A stretch of DNA of 64,000 bases from AP-15 sp963737145 (GTDB lineage Bacteria > Pseudomonadota > Alphaproteobacteria > ATCC43930 > CGMCC-115725): the NCBI GenBank assembly GCA_963737145.1, contig CAVTRO010000001.1, positions 806,001 to 870,000 on the forward strand. Reading direction: 5' to 3'. The position numbers and the translations under genes were made by a program. Under the pieces are notes generated by a model, which was not told where the DNA came from, did no database searches, and worked only from the letters and a program-made list of their open reading frames with translations. Positions 36,912 to 47,256 of this stretch are shown piece after piece; within the stretch, counting starts at the first letter, position 1; each line of letters begins with the position of its first letter.

Positions 36912-39185
36912 ATGCACAGCATGTCCGAACCTGCTGTCCTCGCCCGCCCGAATACCGAGGCGGTCGACCTCTGCGGCCTCAACGACGCGCAACGCCGGGC
37001 CGTCGAGGCGATCGACGGGCCGGTGCTGGTGCTCGCCGGCGCCGGAACCGGCAAAACCCGCGTGCTGACCACCCGCCTCGCCTTCACGATCGCCACCGGC
37101 CGCGCTTTCCCGTCCGAACTGCTCGCCGTCACCTTCACGAACAAGGCGGCGCGCGAGATGCGCGAGCGGCTGGAAGCGATGGTCGGCCGCGCCGCCGAAG
37201 GCGTATGGCTCGGCACCTTTCATGCAATCGCCGCGCGCATTCTGCGCCGGCACGCCGAGGCGATCGGGCTGAAGCCGAGCTTCACGATCCTCGACACCGA
37301 CGACCAGATCCGATTGCTGAAGCAGATCCTGCAGGCGGAGAACATCGACGAGCGGCGTTGGCCCGCGCGCCTTCTGCTCGCACAAATCCAGCGCTGGAAG
37401 GATCGCGGCCTCGGCCCCGAGAAGGTTTCGCCCGCCGATGCCGGCGGTTTCGCGCAAGGCCGGGCGGTAGATCTCTACCGTCAATACCAGGAGCGCCTGA
37501 TGACGGTAAACGCCGTCGATTTTGGCGACCTGATGCTGCACAATTTAAGCCTGTTCACCGGCAATCCAGACATCCTCGCCGATTACCAGCGGCGCTTCCG
37601 CTACGTGCTCGTCGACGAGTACCAGGATACCAACGTCGCGCAGTACCTTTGGCTGCGTCTGTTGGCGCAACAGCGCCGCAATTTGTGCTGTGTCGGCGAC
37701 GACGACCAGTCGATCTACAGCTGGCGCGGCGCCGAGATCGGTAACATCCTGCGCTTCGAGAAGGACTTCCCGGGCGCGACGATCGCCCGGCTCGAGCAGA
37801 ACTACCGCTCGACGCCGCACATTCTAGGCGCGGCCGGGAGCATGATCGCGCAGAACAGCGGCCGCCTCGGCAAGACCTTGTGGACCGAAGCGGACGAGGG
37901 AGAAAAGGTGGTCGTGCGGGCCGTATGGGACGCCGAGGAGGAAGCCCGCTGGGTCGGCGACGAGATCGAGGCATTGCAGCGCAAGCGGCATGCGCTCAGC
38001 GAAATCGCGATCCTGGTGCGCGCCGGTTTCCAGACGCGTGAGTTCGAAGACCGCTTCATTGCGCTGGCGCTGCCCTATCGGGTGATCGGTGGGCCGCGGT
38101 TTTACGAGCGCCAGGAGATCCGGGACGCGCTGGCTTACCTCCGCCTCGTCAATCAGCCGGCCGACGATCTCGCCTTCGAGCGCATTCTGAACACCCCGCG
38201 GCGCGGCATCGGCAGCGCCACCGTGCAGGAGTTGCACAGCTTTGCCCGCGCCGAACGGCTGCCGCTCATCGAAGCGGCGCGGATGTCAATCGCCGGCGAT
38301 CGGATGAGGCCAGCCGCCCGCAACGCGCTTGCGGCGTTCATTGGCGCGGTCGACGGCTGGCGCGCGCGCGCGCAGCGCATCCCGCACACTGACCTCGTAC
38401 AGGCCGTGCTCGACGAATCGGGTTACACCGCGATGTGGCAGGCCGACCGCTCGCCCGACGCGGCGGGCCGGCTCGAAAACCTCAAGGAGCTCGTCGTCGC
38501 GATGGCCGAGTTCGAGAATCTCGGCGGCTTTCTCGAGCATGTCAGTCTGGTGATGGACAATGCCGCGGAGGCCGGCGGCGACATGGTCAATCTGATGACG
38601 TTGCACAGCGCCAAGGGTCTCGAATTCGACGCGGTTTTCCTGCCCGGCTGGGAAGAGGGGTTGTTCCCGAACCAACGGGCGATGGAGGAGAACGGGGTCG
38701 CGGCGCTCGAGGAAGAACGCCGGCTGGCCTATGTCGGGCTGACCCGCGCCCGGCACCGCGCCTATGTGTCTTTTGCCGCGAACCGCCGCATTCACGGGCA
38801 GTGGCAAAATACGATCCGCTCCCGCTTTATCGACGAATTGCCGATTGAGCATGTTGAGATCATCGCCGAGCTCGGCCTGCAGCCTGCGGCATCCTGGGAT
38901 GCCGGATGGACGAGCGCGATCGAGGTCCCGCCGGCGGCGCCGTGGCGGCCGGCTGCCCCTGCGCGCCGCCCGTTGCTGGCCAGTACGGGGTTGGCCAATA
39001 CGGGTCCGGCGCCGGGACGCGGCGAAGAATTGCACCGGGTCGGCGGCTTTGCCATCGGCGAACGGGTGTTCCACCAGAAATTCGGCTACGGCACGATCAC
39101 CGCGGTTGAAGACAACAAGCTCGCCATCCATTTCGACGTCGCCGGCGACAAAAAGATCATGGACGCCTTTGTCGAGCACGCGTGA
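36912..39185 (+). CDS. uvrD: DNA helicase II, UvrD/PcrA type
   Basis: This superfamily 1A 3'-5' helicase acts in nucleotide excision and mismatch repair. ATG 36912 (MHSMSEPAV) is chosen; an in-frame start at 36876 adds 12 residues not expected in the family. Motifs: LAGAGTGKTRVLTTR (Walker A), AVTFTNKAAREM (Ia), VLVDEYQDTN (Walker B), GDDDQSIYSWRGA (III), NYRST (IV), LMTLHSAKGLEFD (V) and EERRLAYVGLTRAR (VI). The C-terminus has GERVFHQKFGYGTI, the Tudor-like domain that binds RNA polymerase in PcrA. The gene is intact. Confidence 0.96.
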   Translation: MHSMSEPAVLARPNTEAVDLCGLNDAQRRAVEAIDGPVLVLAGAGTGKTRVLTTRLAFTIATGRAFPSELLAVTFTNKAAREMRERLEAMVGRAAEGVWLGTFHAIAARILRRHAEAIGLKPSFTILDTDDQIRLLKQILQAENIDERRWPARLLLAQIQRWKDRGLGPEKVSPADAGGFAQGRAVDLYRQYQERLMTVNAVDFGDLMLHNLSLFTGNPDILADYQRRFRYVLVDEYQDTNVAQYLWLRLLAQQRRNLCCVGDDDQSIYSWRGAEIGNILRFEKDFPGATIARLEQNYRSTPHILGAAGSMIAQNSGRLGKTLWTEADEGEKVVVRAVWDAEEEARWVGDEIEALQRKRHALSEIAILVRAGFQTREFEDRFIALALPYRVIGGPRFYERQEIRDALAYLRLVNQPADDLAFERILNTPRRGIGSATVQELHSFARAERLPLIEAARMSIAGDRMRPAARNALAAFIGAVDGWRARAQRIPHTDLVQAVLDESGYTAMWQADRSPDAAGRLENLKELVVAMAEFENLGGFLEHVSLVMDNAAEAGGDMVNLMTLHSAKGLEFDAVFLPGWEEGLFPNQRAMEENGVAALEEERRLAYVGLTRARHRAYVSFAANRRIHGQWQNTIRSRFIDELPIEHVEIIAELGLQPAASWDAGWTSAIEVPPAAPWRPAAPARRPLLASTGLANTGPAPGRGEELHRVGGFAIGERVFHQKFGYGTITAVEDNKLAIHFDVAGDKKIMDAFVEHA

Positions 39186-39189
39186 AGAC

Positions 39190-39702
39190 GTGACGATCGA
39201 GACCCCCGCCCCGGAAGCGCCGTGTGCAGCCGCCTGGCCCGCCAAACTGTGGGCCGATATCCGGGTGTGGCGATGGGCGGCTGGGGTCTTGGCGACGCTG
39301 TCGCTCGCGTTGCTCGTTGCTGCGATAGTCGCGCGCGACCCGCCTGATTTTTCCGACGTCTCGATAGTCGCGGTCGTGCGCGACGGAGAACGGCATCCGG
39401 TCTGGGCGATCCGGCTCGCCCGCGCCGCTCATCAGATGGCCGCCGACACTCTGCGGGACGAGCCGGCTCCGCCGGGCCGCGTTTACCAGCTGTGGCTCTT
39501 GGTCGCGGACCGGACCGGCCCGCATCAGCTCGGGCTGTTGCCCCCGTCCGGGCGCAAACGCATTGCCGTCTCGCCGGAGAATGCGCGCCTGTTGGCCGGC
39601 ACCGGCGAGCTCGTGGTCACACTCGAACCGGCCGGCGGCTCTCCAAATCGCGGGCCGAGCGGCCCGCCGGTGTTTCGCGGAGCCCTCGAGAGAGCCGGCT
39701 GA
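39190..39702 (+). CDS. RskA-like anti-sigma domain membrane protein
   Basis: This 170-residue protein has a short cytoplasmic N-terminus, a membrane helix at about residues 32-48 (ALLVAAIVA), and a periplasmic domain with FSDVSIVAVV, YQLWLLVADR and LVVTLEPAGGSPNRGPSGPP, the classic end of the RskA anti-sigma-K domain. The start is GTG 39190, 4 bp after uvrD. RskA proteins normally pair with an ECF sigma factor and have an N-terminal sigma-binding zinc-finger helix bundle; neither is seen, so this may be a truncated anti-sigma-like protein with another role. Confidence 0.78.
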   Translation: MTIETPAPEAPCAAAWPAKLWADIRVWRWAAGVLATLSLALLVAAIVARDPPDFSDVSIVAVVRDGERHPVWAIRLARAAHQMAADTLRDEPAPPGRVYQLWLLVADRTGPHQLGLLPPSGRKRIAVSPENARLLAGTGELVVTLEPAGGSPNRGPSGPPVFRGALERAG

Positions 39703-39909
39703 ACGCGGTCTTGGCCAGCGTGAATTTTCAAAGAATGTCGCTTATTCCTTGCCCGAGGAGGGTTGCGCCACAGTTATAAGGTGAACGACACCCGCGCGGC
39801 ATTGCCCCGGATCGGCAGGTAGGTAGATCATCGAGAGCATCTTCGGTGGTCGCTGTCTGGCGGCACGCAAGCCGCGGTGACTTCGGTCAAATCTGAGAGG
39901 GACGATTTG

Positions 39910-41973
39910 ATGGCCTCTACCGGCTCGATCGACGAAATCTGCGTCAACACGATCCGCACTTTGTGTATCGATGCGGTTCAGCAGGCCAAATCCGGCCACC
40001 CGGGCACGCCGATGGCGATGGCGCCGGTGGTTTACACGCTGTGGCAGGAGTTCCTGCGCTTCGATCCGGACGATCCGATCTGGCCGAACCGCGACCGTTT
40101 CGTGCTGTCCGCCGGCCACGCTTCGACCTTGCTTTATTCGATGCTGCACCTGACCGGCGTCAAATCGGTCAACGAACAATACGAGCGCCTCGGCACCCCG
40201 TCCGTTGCGCTCGACGACCTGAAGCGGTTCCGGCAGCTCGGCAGCAAGTGCCCGGGTCACCCCGAGTATCATCTAACCTCCGGTGTCGAGACGACGACCG
40301 GCCCGCTGGGGCAAGGAGTTGCGACCAGCGTCGGGATGGCGATCGCGGCCGAATGGCTGGCGCGCCACTTCAACCGGCCGGATTTTAAGCTGTTCGACTA
40401 CGACGTCTTTGCGCTGTGCGGCGACGGCTGCATGATGGAGGGCGTGGCCAGCGAGGCGGCATCGCTCGCCGGCCATTTGGGGCTCGGCAATCTCTGCTGG
40501 ATCTACGACAGCAACCACATAACGATCGAAGGCAACACCGCGCTTGCGTTCAGCGAGGATGTCGCCGGCCGGTTTCTCGCCTATGGCTGGCATGTGCAAC
40601 GGGTCAGCGACGCGAACGACCGCGAGCGGGTGGCCGACGCGATAGCCGTTGCCAAGCGGATCGATGATCGACCCAGCCTGATCATCATCGCAAGCCATAT
40701 CGGGTACGGGGCGCCGCATAAGCAGGACACTTCGGGGGCGCATGGCGAGCCATTGGGCGAGGCTGAGGTCAAGCTGGCAAAGCGCTCTTATGGCTGGCCC
40801 GAGGACGCGCAATTTCTCGTGCCGGAAGGCGTCTACGAGCAGTTCGCAAAAAATTTCGGGGCGCGCGGGAAGAAGCTGCGGACGGAATGGCTGGCACTCT
40901 TCGAGCGCTACCGCAGCGCCTATCCGGAACTCGCCGATCAATGCGAGCGGATGCAACGGCGCGACCTCCCCGAGGGGTGGGACAGGGACATCCCGGACTT
41001 CCCCGCCGACCCAAAGGGCATCGCCAGCCGTGACTCGTCGGCTCGTGTATTGAATGCGATCGCCCCGCGGTTGCCGTGGCTGCTCGGCGGCGCTGCCGAC
41101 CTCGCGCCCTCGACCAAGACGCGGCTGACTTTCGAGGGGTCCGGCGACTTCGAGCGCGACGACCAGGGCGGCCGCAATTTCCATTTCGGCATCCGCGAAC
41201 ACGCAATGGGCGCGATCTGCAACGGCCTCTCGCTATCGAAACTGCGGCCGTACGGCTCGGGCTTTTTGATCTTCTCCGATTACATGAAGCCGCCGATCCG
41301 GCTCGGGGCTATCATGGAACTCCCCGTTGTTTACGTCTTTACGCATGATTCGATCGGAGTGGGCGAAGATGGGCCGACGCACCAGCCGGTCGAGCAGTTG
41401 GCGGCGCTGCGCAGCATTCCCGGGCTGATCGTCCTGCGTCCGGCGGACGCCAACGAAGTGGCGGAGGCCTGGCGCGTCGCGCTGAGCCTCAAACACGAGC
41501 CGGCTTGTCTGATCTGCAGCCGGCAAAACCTGCCGACCTTCGACCGCACCCGGTATGCGCCGGCGAGCGGCGTCAGGCACGGCGCCTATGTCTTGGCTGA
41601 CGCCGGCAACGGCAAGCCGGACGTTATCCTGATGGCCACCGGAAGCGAGGTGGGACTCTGCGTCGAGGTCTATGAGAAACTGACCGGCGAGGGAGTTGCC
41701 GCGCGGGTGGTCAGCATGCCTTCGTGGGAATTGTTCGAGCATCAGCCGGAAGAGTATCGCGCATCGGTATTGCCGCCCGACGTGACCCGGCGGGTCGCGG
41801 TCGAGCAGGCCTCGACGCTCGGCTGGGAGCGTTATACCGGATTACGCGGCACGATCCTCGGCATGAAGACCTTCGGCGCCTCAGCCCCGCTGAAGGAGCT
41901 TTTGGTCAAATTCGGGTTCACCGGCGAAAACGTCTATGCGGCTGCCAAGCAGCAGCTCTCGCGCAAGGAGTAG
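39910..41973 (+). CDS. tkt: Transketolase
   Basis: This thiamine-diphosphate enzyme exchanges two-carbon units in the pentose phosphate pathway. ATG 39910 is chosen because GAGAGGGA at 39895-39902 is well placed; an in-frame GTG at 39877 is less likely. The N-terminal signature is AKSGHPGTPMAMAP, the ThDP motif is GDGCMMEG with WIYDSNHITIEG, and the pyrimidine domain has GIREHAMGAICNGL and THDSIGVGEDGPTHQPVEQL. At 687 residues it is full length. It opens a run of carbon-metabolism genes, 4 bp before tal-pgi. Confidence 0.96.
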   Translation: MASTGSIDEICVNTIRTLCIDAVQQAKSGHPGTPMAMAPVVYTLWQEFLRFDPDDPIWPNRDRFVLSAGHASTLLYSMLHLTGVKSVNEQYERLGTPSVALDDLKRFRQLGSKCPGHPEYHLTSGVETTTGPLGQGVATSVGMAIAAEWLARHFNRPDFKLFDYDVFALCGDGCMMEGVASEAASLAGHLGLGNLCWIYDSNHITIEGNTALAFSEDVAGRFLAYGWHVQRVSDANDRERVADAIAVAKRIDDRPSLIIIASHIGYGAPHKQDTSGAHGEPLGEAEVKLAKRSYGWPEDAQFLVPEGVYEQFAKNFGARGKKLRTEWLALFERYRSAYPELADQCERMQRRDLPEGWDRDIPDFPADPKGIASRDSSARVLNAIAPRLPWLLGGAADLAPSTKTRLTFEGSGDFERDDQGGRNFHFGIREHAMGAICNGLSLSKLRPYGSGFLIFSDYMKPPIRLGAIMELPVVYVFTHDSIGVGEDGPTHQPVEQLAALRSIPGLIVLRPADANEVAEAWRVALSLKHEPACLICSRQNLPTFDRTRYAPASGVRHGAYVLADAGNGKPDVILMATGSEVGLCVEVYEKLTGEGVAARVVSMPSWELFEHQPEEYRASVLPPDVTRRVAVEQASTLGWERYTGLRGTILGMKTFGASAPLKELLVKFGFTGENVYAAAKQQLSRKE

Positions 41974-41977
41974 GATT

Positions 41978-44828
41978 ATGCCCAATCCGCTAAAAACGCT
42001 CAACGAATTCGGGCAGTCGGTATGGCTCGACTTTGTCAGCCGCGATCTGTTGAAGAGCGGCGGACTGGCCCGGCTGATCGCCGAGGATGGTTTGCGCGGC
42101 GTCACGTCGAACCCGTCGATTTTCGAGAAGGCGATCGGCCACGGCGACGATTACGACGCCCTGATCGCCGAAGCGGAGGCCTCCGGAGATCTCGATCCCG
42201 GCGCGCTGTTCGAGGACCTCGCGGTTCGCGACATCCAGGAGGGCGCCGACACGCTCAACACCGTCTACGAGCAGACGCAGCGGCGTGACGGCTTTATCAG
42301 CCTGGAAGTCTCGCCCTATCTGGCGATGAACACCCACGAGACGATCGAGGAAGCGCGCCGGCTGTGGCACGACGTCAACCGCCGCAACCTGATGGTCAAG
42401 GTACCGGGCACCAAGCCGGGCCTGACGGCGATCCGCACCTTGATCAGTGAGGGGATCAACGTCAACGTGACGTTGCTGTTCTCGCAGCAGGTCTATGCCG
42501 AAGTCGCCGAGGCTTACATTTCCGGGCTCGAAGCGTTCGCCAAGAAGGGCGGCGACCCGCACAAAGTATCCAGCGTGGCGAGCTTCTTTGTCAGCCGCAT
42601 CGACACTTTGGTTGATGACGAGCTCGACAAAAAGATAGCGGCGACCACCGATCCGGCCCAAAAGGCCGAGTTGCAAAGACTCAAGGGCAAAGTGGCGATC
42701 GCCAACGCCAAGCTCGCTTACCAGCTTTACAACAGCATCTACTCCAACGAGCGCTGGCAACGACTGGCGCAGCAAGGCGCCCAGACCCAGCGCCTCCTAT
42801 GGGCGAGCACGGGGACCAAGAACAAAGCCTACAGCGACGTCCTCTACGTCGACGAGCTGATCGGCCCCGACACTGTCAACACGATGCCGCCGGCGACGAT
42901 GGACGCCTATCGCGACCACGGCCATCCGCGCGCCAGCCTCGAAGAGGATCCCGACGCGGCCCAAGCGGTGATGAATGCGCTGCCCAAGGCCGGGATCTCG
43001 ATCGACGCGGTGACCTCAAAGCTCGTCGAAGACGGCGTGCGCCTGTTTGCCGATGCCGCCGACCAGCTCTACGCGGCGGTTCAGAAAAAGCGCCGCACCG
43101 TGCTCGGGCCCAAGCTCAACGCGATGACCTACAAGTTGCCCGACGCGCTGCAGAACGACGTCCACGCTGCTCTCGAAGACTGGCGCAAGGAGGGCAAGGT
43201 CAGGCGGCTATGGGCAGCCGACGCCTCGCTGTGGACCGAGGCGGACGAAGCGAACTGGCTCGGCTGGCTGGAGATTGTCGACAAGCAGCTGAAGGGCATT
43301 GCGCACCTTCAGGACTTTGCCGACGACGTCAAGCGCTCGGGGTTCCGGGATGTGCTGTTGCTCGGCATGGGCGGCTCGAGCCTTGGTCCCGAAGTTTTCG
43401 GCGAGACTTTCGGCTCCAAGCCCGGCTACCCGAAGCTGCATGTGCTCGATTCGACCGACCCGGCGCAGATCCGGCAATTCGAGTCTCCGCATCGATATCG
43501 GACGGACTTTGTTCTTAGTGTCGAGCAAGTCCGGCAGCACGCTCGAACCCAACATCTTCAAGCAATATTTTTTCGAGCAGGCCAAGCAGACCGTCGGCGC
43601 GGCGGAAGCCCCGAAGCGATTTGCCGCTATCACCGACCCAGGCTCGTCGCTCGAAAAGGCGGCGCGCAATGAAGGGTTCCGCTGTGTGTTCCATGGGTTG
43701 CCGAGCATCGGCGGGCGCTATTCGGTATTGTCGGATTTCGGCATGGTGCCAGCGGCTGCGATCGGCATCGACACACGCGCCTTCCTCGAAAACACGGCCG
43801 AGATGGTGCGGTCTTGCGCGGCGAGCGCGCCGCCCGTCGAGAACCCGGGGGTGATCCTCGGTGCGATCCTCGGGACCGCCCAGCGCCGCGGACGCGACAA
43901 GGTGACGGTCATCGCCTCCCGGGGGATCTCAGATTTTGGCGCGTGGCTCGAGCAGCTTCTTGCTGAATCGACCGGCAAGCTCGGCAAAGGCGTCGTGCCG
44001 GTCGATGCCGAGCCGCTGGGAGCTCCGGCGGTTTACGGCAATGATCGCGTATTCGTCTACCTCCGGCTCGCCGCCGATCAGGATGCCGAGCAGGAACGCG
44101 CGGTTACCGCGCTGGAGGCCGCCGGGCAGCCGGTGGTCCGGATAATGGTGTCCGACGTGATGCAACTCGGGCAGGAGTTCTTCCGCTGGGAGATGGCGAC
44201 CGCGGTCGCCGGCTCGATCATCGGCATCAATCCGTTTGATCAGCCCGATGTCGAGGCGGCCAAGGTCAAGACCCGCGACCTGACCGAGGCGTATGAGACA
44301 GCCGGGGCGCTGCCCGAGGCGCGCGCATTCTTCGAAGGGGACGGGATCAAGCTGTTTGCCGATCCGCGCAACGAGGCGGCTCTAAAACCACAGGCGACGA
44401 GCCTTACTGCAGCGCTGAAGGCGCATTTCGGGCGGATCGGAGCCCAGGATTACGCCGCGTTGCTCGCCTATATCGAGCGCAGCCCCGCTCATATCGACGT
44501 GATGCAGCGCATCCGCCGCACCATTCGGGACCGGACCAAGGTAGCGACTTGCGTCGGCTTTGGGCCACGCTTCCAGCATTCGACGGGACAAGCCTATAAG
44601 GGCGGCCCGAACAGCGGCGTCTTCCTGCAGATCACCTGTGATGATCCCGAGGATTTGCCGGTGCCCGGCCAGTCCTATACCTTTGGCATCGTCAAGGAGG
44701 CGCAGGCGCGCGGCGATTTCGAGGTGCTTGCCGAACGCGGCCGGCGCGCCCTGCGCCTGCATATTACCGGCGATCTCGCCGCCGGTCTCGATCGGCTCGC
44801 CCGCGCGGTCGAAGACGCTTTGCGGTAG
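41978..44828 (+). CDS. Fused transaldolase / glucose-6-phosphate isomerase, frameshifted as read
   Basis: One protein of about 950 residues carries two enzymes. Residues 1-360 are transaldolase: LRGVTSNPSIFEKAI, the Schiff-base Lys in NLMVKVPGTK (Lys 141), and WASTGTKNKAYSD. The rest is phosphoglucose isomerase: GMGGSSLGPEVFGET, then SSKSGSTLEPNIF, GGRYSVLSDFGMVPA, and HSTGQAYKGGPNSG near the end. The frame changes at about 43487 (CC where C would keep FESRIDIGRTLFLVSSK in frame), after which the isomerase continues to TAG 44828. Fusions of this kind are known from other Alphaproteobacteria. It lies between tkt and zwf in the operon. Confidence 0.95.
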
Positions 44829-44846
44829 ACAGCGAAGGACTGAACC

Positions 44847-46415
44847 ATGGACGTTCGGGTCGTGGACAGAACCAACCGTCGGAAGACGCAGACGCCGGCG
44901 CACCAGGCACCGCCATGCACATTGGTGATTTTCGGCGCGGGCGGCGATTTGACAAGGCGGCTCTTGATGCCCGCCATCTATAATTTGGCCAAGGACAAAC
45001 TGCTCTCCGACAAATTCGCGATCATCGCTGTCGACCGTGCTCCAAAACCGATCGACGCCTATCGCGACTATTTGGCCGAGGGGATCAGAAGCTTTGTCTC
45101 GGACACCGCTTCGGGACCGGCAACCGAGCCGTTCGACGCGCGCGCTTGGGAGTTCGTCGCGAGCCGAATCACACATTTCGCCGGAGACCTGACCGAGTCC
45201 GACACCTACGCAAGGCTCCACCAAACCGTCGAAAAGGTCTCGGAGCTGCACCAGACCGGGGGTAATGCCGTTTTTTATCTTGCCGTCGCCAGCCAGTTAT
45301 TCGGCACTATTGTTGAACAGCTGGGAGCCGCCGGCTTGGCCCGGGAAGAAGACGGCGCTTTCCGCCGCGTTATTATTGAAAAGCCGTTCGGCACTGATCT
45401 CGTTTCCGCCCGTGCGTTGAACGCTCAAATCCTCCGGGTTCTGCAGGAACCGCAGATCTATCGGATGGACCATTTCCTCGGCAAGGAGACGGTCCAGAAC
45501 ATCATGGTGCTGCGTTTCGCGAACGGCATCTTCGAGCCGATGTGGAACCGCGATCATATCGACCATGTGCAAATTACGGTGGCCGAAACCGTCGGCGTCG
45601 AGCGCCGCGCCCGCTTCTACGAGGCGACGGGCGCGCTGCGCGACATGGTGCCGAACCATGTCTTTCAGCTCCTCAGCCTCATCGCGATGGGGCCGCCAAA
45701 CTCCTTCGCCGCGGATGCGGTGCGCACCGAGAAACACAAGGTGCTCGAGGCGGTGCACCCGCTCGACGATGCAGAGGTGCGCCGCAACGTCGTGCGTGGG
45801 CAGTACGGTGCCGGCATGATCAACGACAATGCCGTGCCGGCCTACCGCGAGGAGCCGGGTGTAGCACCCGACAGCATGACCGAGACCTATGTCGCGATGC
45901 AGCTGGGCATCGACAACTGGCGCTGGGCCGGCGTGCCCTTCTATCTGCGCACCGGCAAGAGAATGACCCGGCGCACGACCGAGATCGCCATTCAGTTCAA
46001 GCACGCGCCGTTTGCGATGTTTCGCGACACCCCGGTCGACATCTTGACGCCCAACGTTCTCGCGCTGCAGATCCAGCCCGACGAAGGAGCGTCGCTGCAA
46101 TTCAGCGCGAAGATCCCGGGCCCAGAGATTTCTCTTGGCGGTGTGCGGATGAATTTCTCCTACAAGGATTATTTCAATACCGAGCCCACTACCGGGTACG
46201 AGACGCTCGTCTATGACTGCATGATTGGGGACGCGATGCTGTTCAACCGGGCTGACGGCGTCGAAGCGGGGTGGGAAGTGGTACAGCCGATCCTCGATCT
46301 GTGGCACGATGACAAGACCGTCCCGCTCGAAATCTACCCCGCTGGGAGCGCTGGTCCCGAGGCAGCCGACAATCTGCTTTGGAGAAGCGGCCGGCAGTGG
46401 CGCCCGATCGCGTAA
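44847..46415 (+). CDS. zwf: Glucose-6-phosphate 1-dehydrogenase
   Basis: This enzyme oxidises glucose 6-phosphate to 6-phosphogluconolactone and makes NADPH. The dinucleotide fold is TLVIFGAGGDLTRRLLMPA, the substrate motif IYRMDHFLGKETVQN, and FYLRTGKRMTRR follows as expected. At 522 residues it is full length and intact. It starts 18 bp after tal-pgi. The gene for 6-phosphogluconate dehydrogenase, often placed here, is absent. Confidence 0.97.
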   Translation: MDVRVVDRTNRRKTQTPAHQAPPCTLVIFGAGGDLTRRLLMPAIYNLAKDKLLSDKFAIIAVDRAPKPIDAYRDYLAEGIRSFVSDTASGPATEPFDARAWEFVASRITHFAGDLTESDTYARLHQTVEKVSELHQTGGNAVFYLAVASQLFGTIVEQLGAAGLAREEDGAFRRVIIEKPFGTDLVSARALNAQILRVLQEPQIYRMDHFLGKETVQNIMVLRFANGIFEPMWNRDHIDHVQITVAETVGVERRARFYEATGALRDMVPNHVFQLLSLIAMGPPNSFAADAVRTEKHKVLEAVHPLDDAEVRRNVVRGQYGAGMINDNAVPAYREEPGVAPDSMTETYVAMQLGIDNWRWAGVPFYLRTGKRMTRRTTEIAIQFKHAPFAMFRDTPVDILTPNVLALQIQPDEGASLQFSAKIPGPEISLGGVRMNFSYKDYFNTEPTTGYETLVYDCMIGDAMLFNRADGVEAGWEVVQPILDLWHDDKTVPLEIYPAGSAGPEAADNLLWRSGRQWRPIA

Positions 46416-46441
46416 TGCTTGGTTGGACAAACACCGTGCGT

Positions 46442-46548
46442 CCTTCGAGACGCCCGCTACGCGGCCTCCTCAGGATGAGGTATTTTTTGAATGCCATTAT
46501 AGACATACCTCATGCTGAGGAGCGCCCAAAGGGCGCGTCTCGAAGCAC
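46442..46548. repeat. Palindromic repeat, copy 1
   Basis: CTTCGAGACGC at the left and GCGTCTCGAAG at the right form a perfect 11-bp inverted repeat; inside are CTCCTCAGGATGAGG and its near complement CCTCATGCTGAGGAG, around an AT-rich centre. The same element occurs at 63276-63383 with the arms kept and the centre changed. It sits between zwf and rpe, inside the operon, and could form a long RNA hairpin in the transcript. Confidence 0.85.
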
Positions 46549-46569
46549 GCAAGGCCGCGCTGCGGTTCA

Positions 46570-47247
46570 ATGAGCCGCCCCGTCATCGTTGCCCCGTCGA
46601 TCCTCTCGGCCGATTTCGGCCGGCTCGGCGAAGAGGTTCGCGCCGTCGATAGGGCGGGAGCCGACTGGATCCATGTCGATGTCATGGACGGCCGCTTCGT
46701 CCCCAACATTACGATCGGCCCGGTCGTCGTCGAGGCGGTGCGGCGGGCGACGGCGAAGCCGGTCGACGTGCATCTGATGATCGTCGAGCCCGAGCGCTAC
46801 GTGGAGGACTTTGCCAAGGCCGGCGCGGATCATCTGTTGGTTCATTGCGAGCCGAGCGCGACGATCCATCTGCACCGAACCCTGGCGCAGATCCGCGACC
46901 TCGGGAAGACGGCTGGCGTCGTCTTGAACCCGGCGACGCCTCTGGCGATGATCGAATATGTGCTCGACCTCTGCGGTGTCGTGCTGATCATGACGGTCAA
47001 TCCGGGGTTCGGCGGCCAGCAGTTCCTGCCCGAAATGCTGCCCAAAATCCGCGCGTTGCGGCGCTTGTGCGACGAGCGCGGTCTCGACCCCGTCATCGAG
47101 GTCGATGGCGGGTTGGGCGGCGAGAATGCCTGGCAGGTCCTCGACGCCGGGGCAAACGCCATAGTTGCCGGGTCTCACGTGTTTCACGCGCCGGATTACG
47201 GGCGGGCGATTTCGTCGATCCGCAAGTCGGTGCGTCCTCGCCCATAA
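46570..47247 (+). CDS. rpe: Ribulose-phosphate 3-epimerase
   Basis: This TIM-barrel enzyme interconverts ribulose and xylulose 5-phosphate. PSILSADFGRLGEEV, HVDVMDGRFVPNITIG and VDVHLMIVEPERY contain the metal His and Asp residues; VLIMTVNPGFGGQQF and VIEVDGGLGGEN complete the active and phosphate sites. At 225 residues it is standard length and intact. Confidence 0.97.
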   Translation: MSRPVIVAPSILSADFGRLGEEVRAVDRAGADWIHVDVMDGRFVPNITIGPVVVEAVRRATAKPVDVHLMIVEPERYVEDFAKAGADHLLVHCEPSATIHLHRTLAQIRDLGKTAGVVLNPATPLAMIEYVLDLCGVVLIMTVNPGFGGQQFLPEMLPKIRALRRLCDERGLDPVIEVDGGLGGENAWQVLDAGANAIVAGSHVFHAPDYGRAISSIRKSVRPRP

Positions 47248-47256
47248 GGAGCACTA

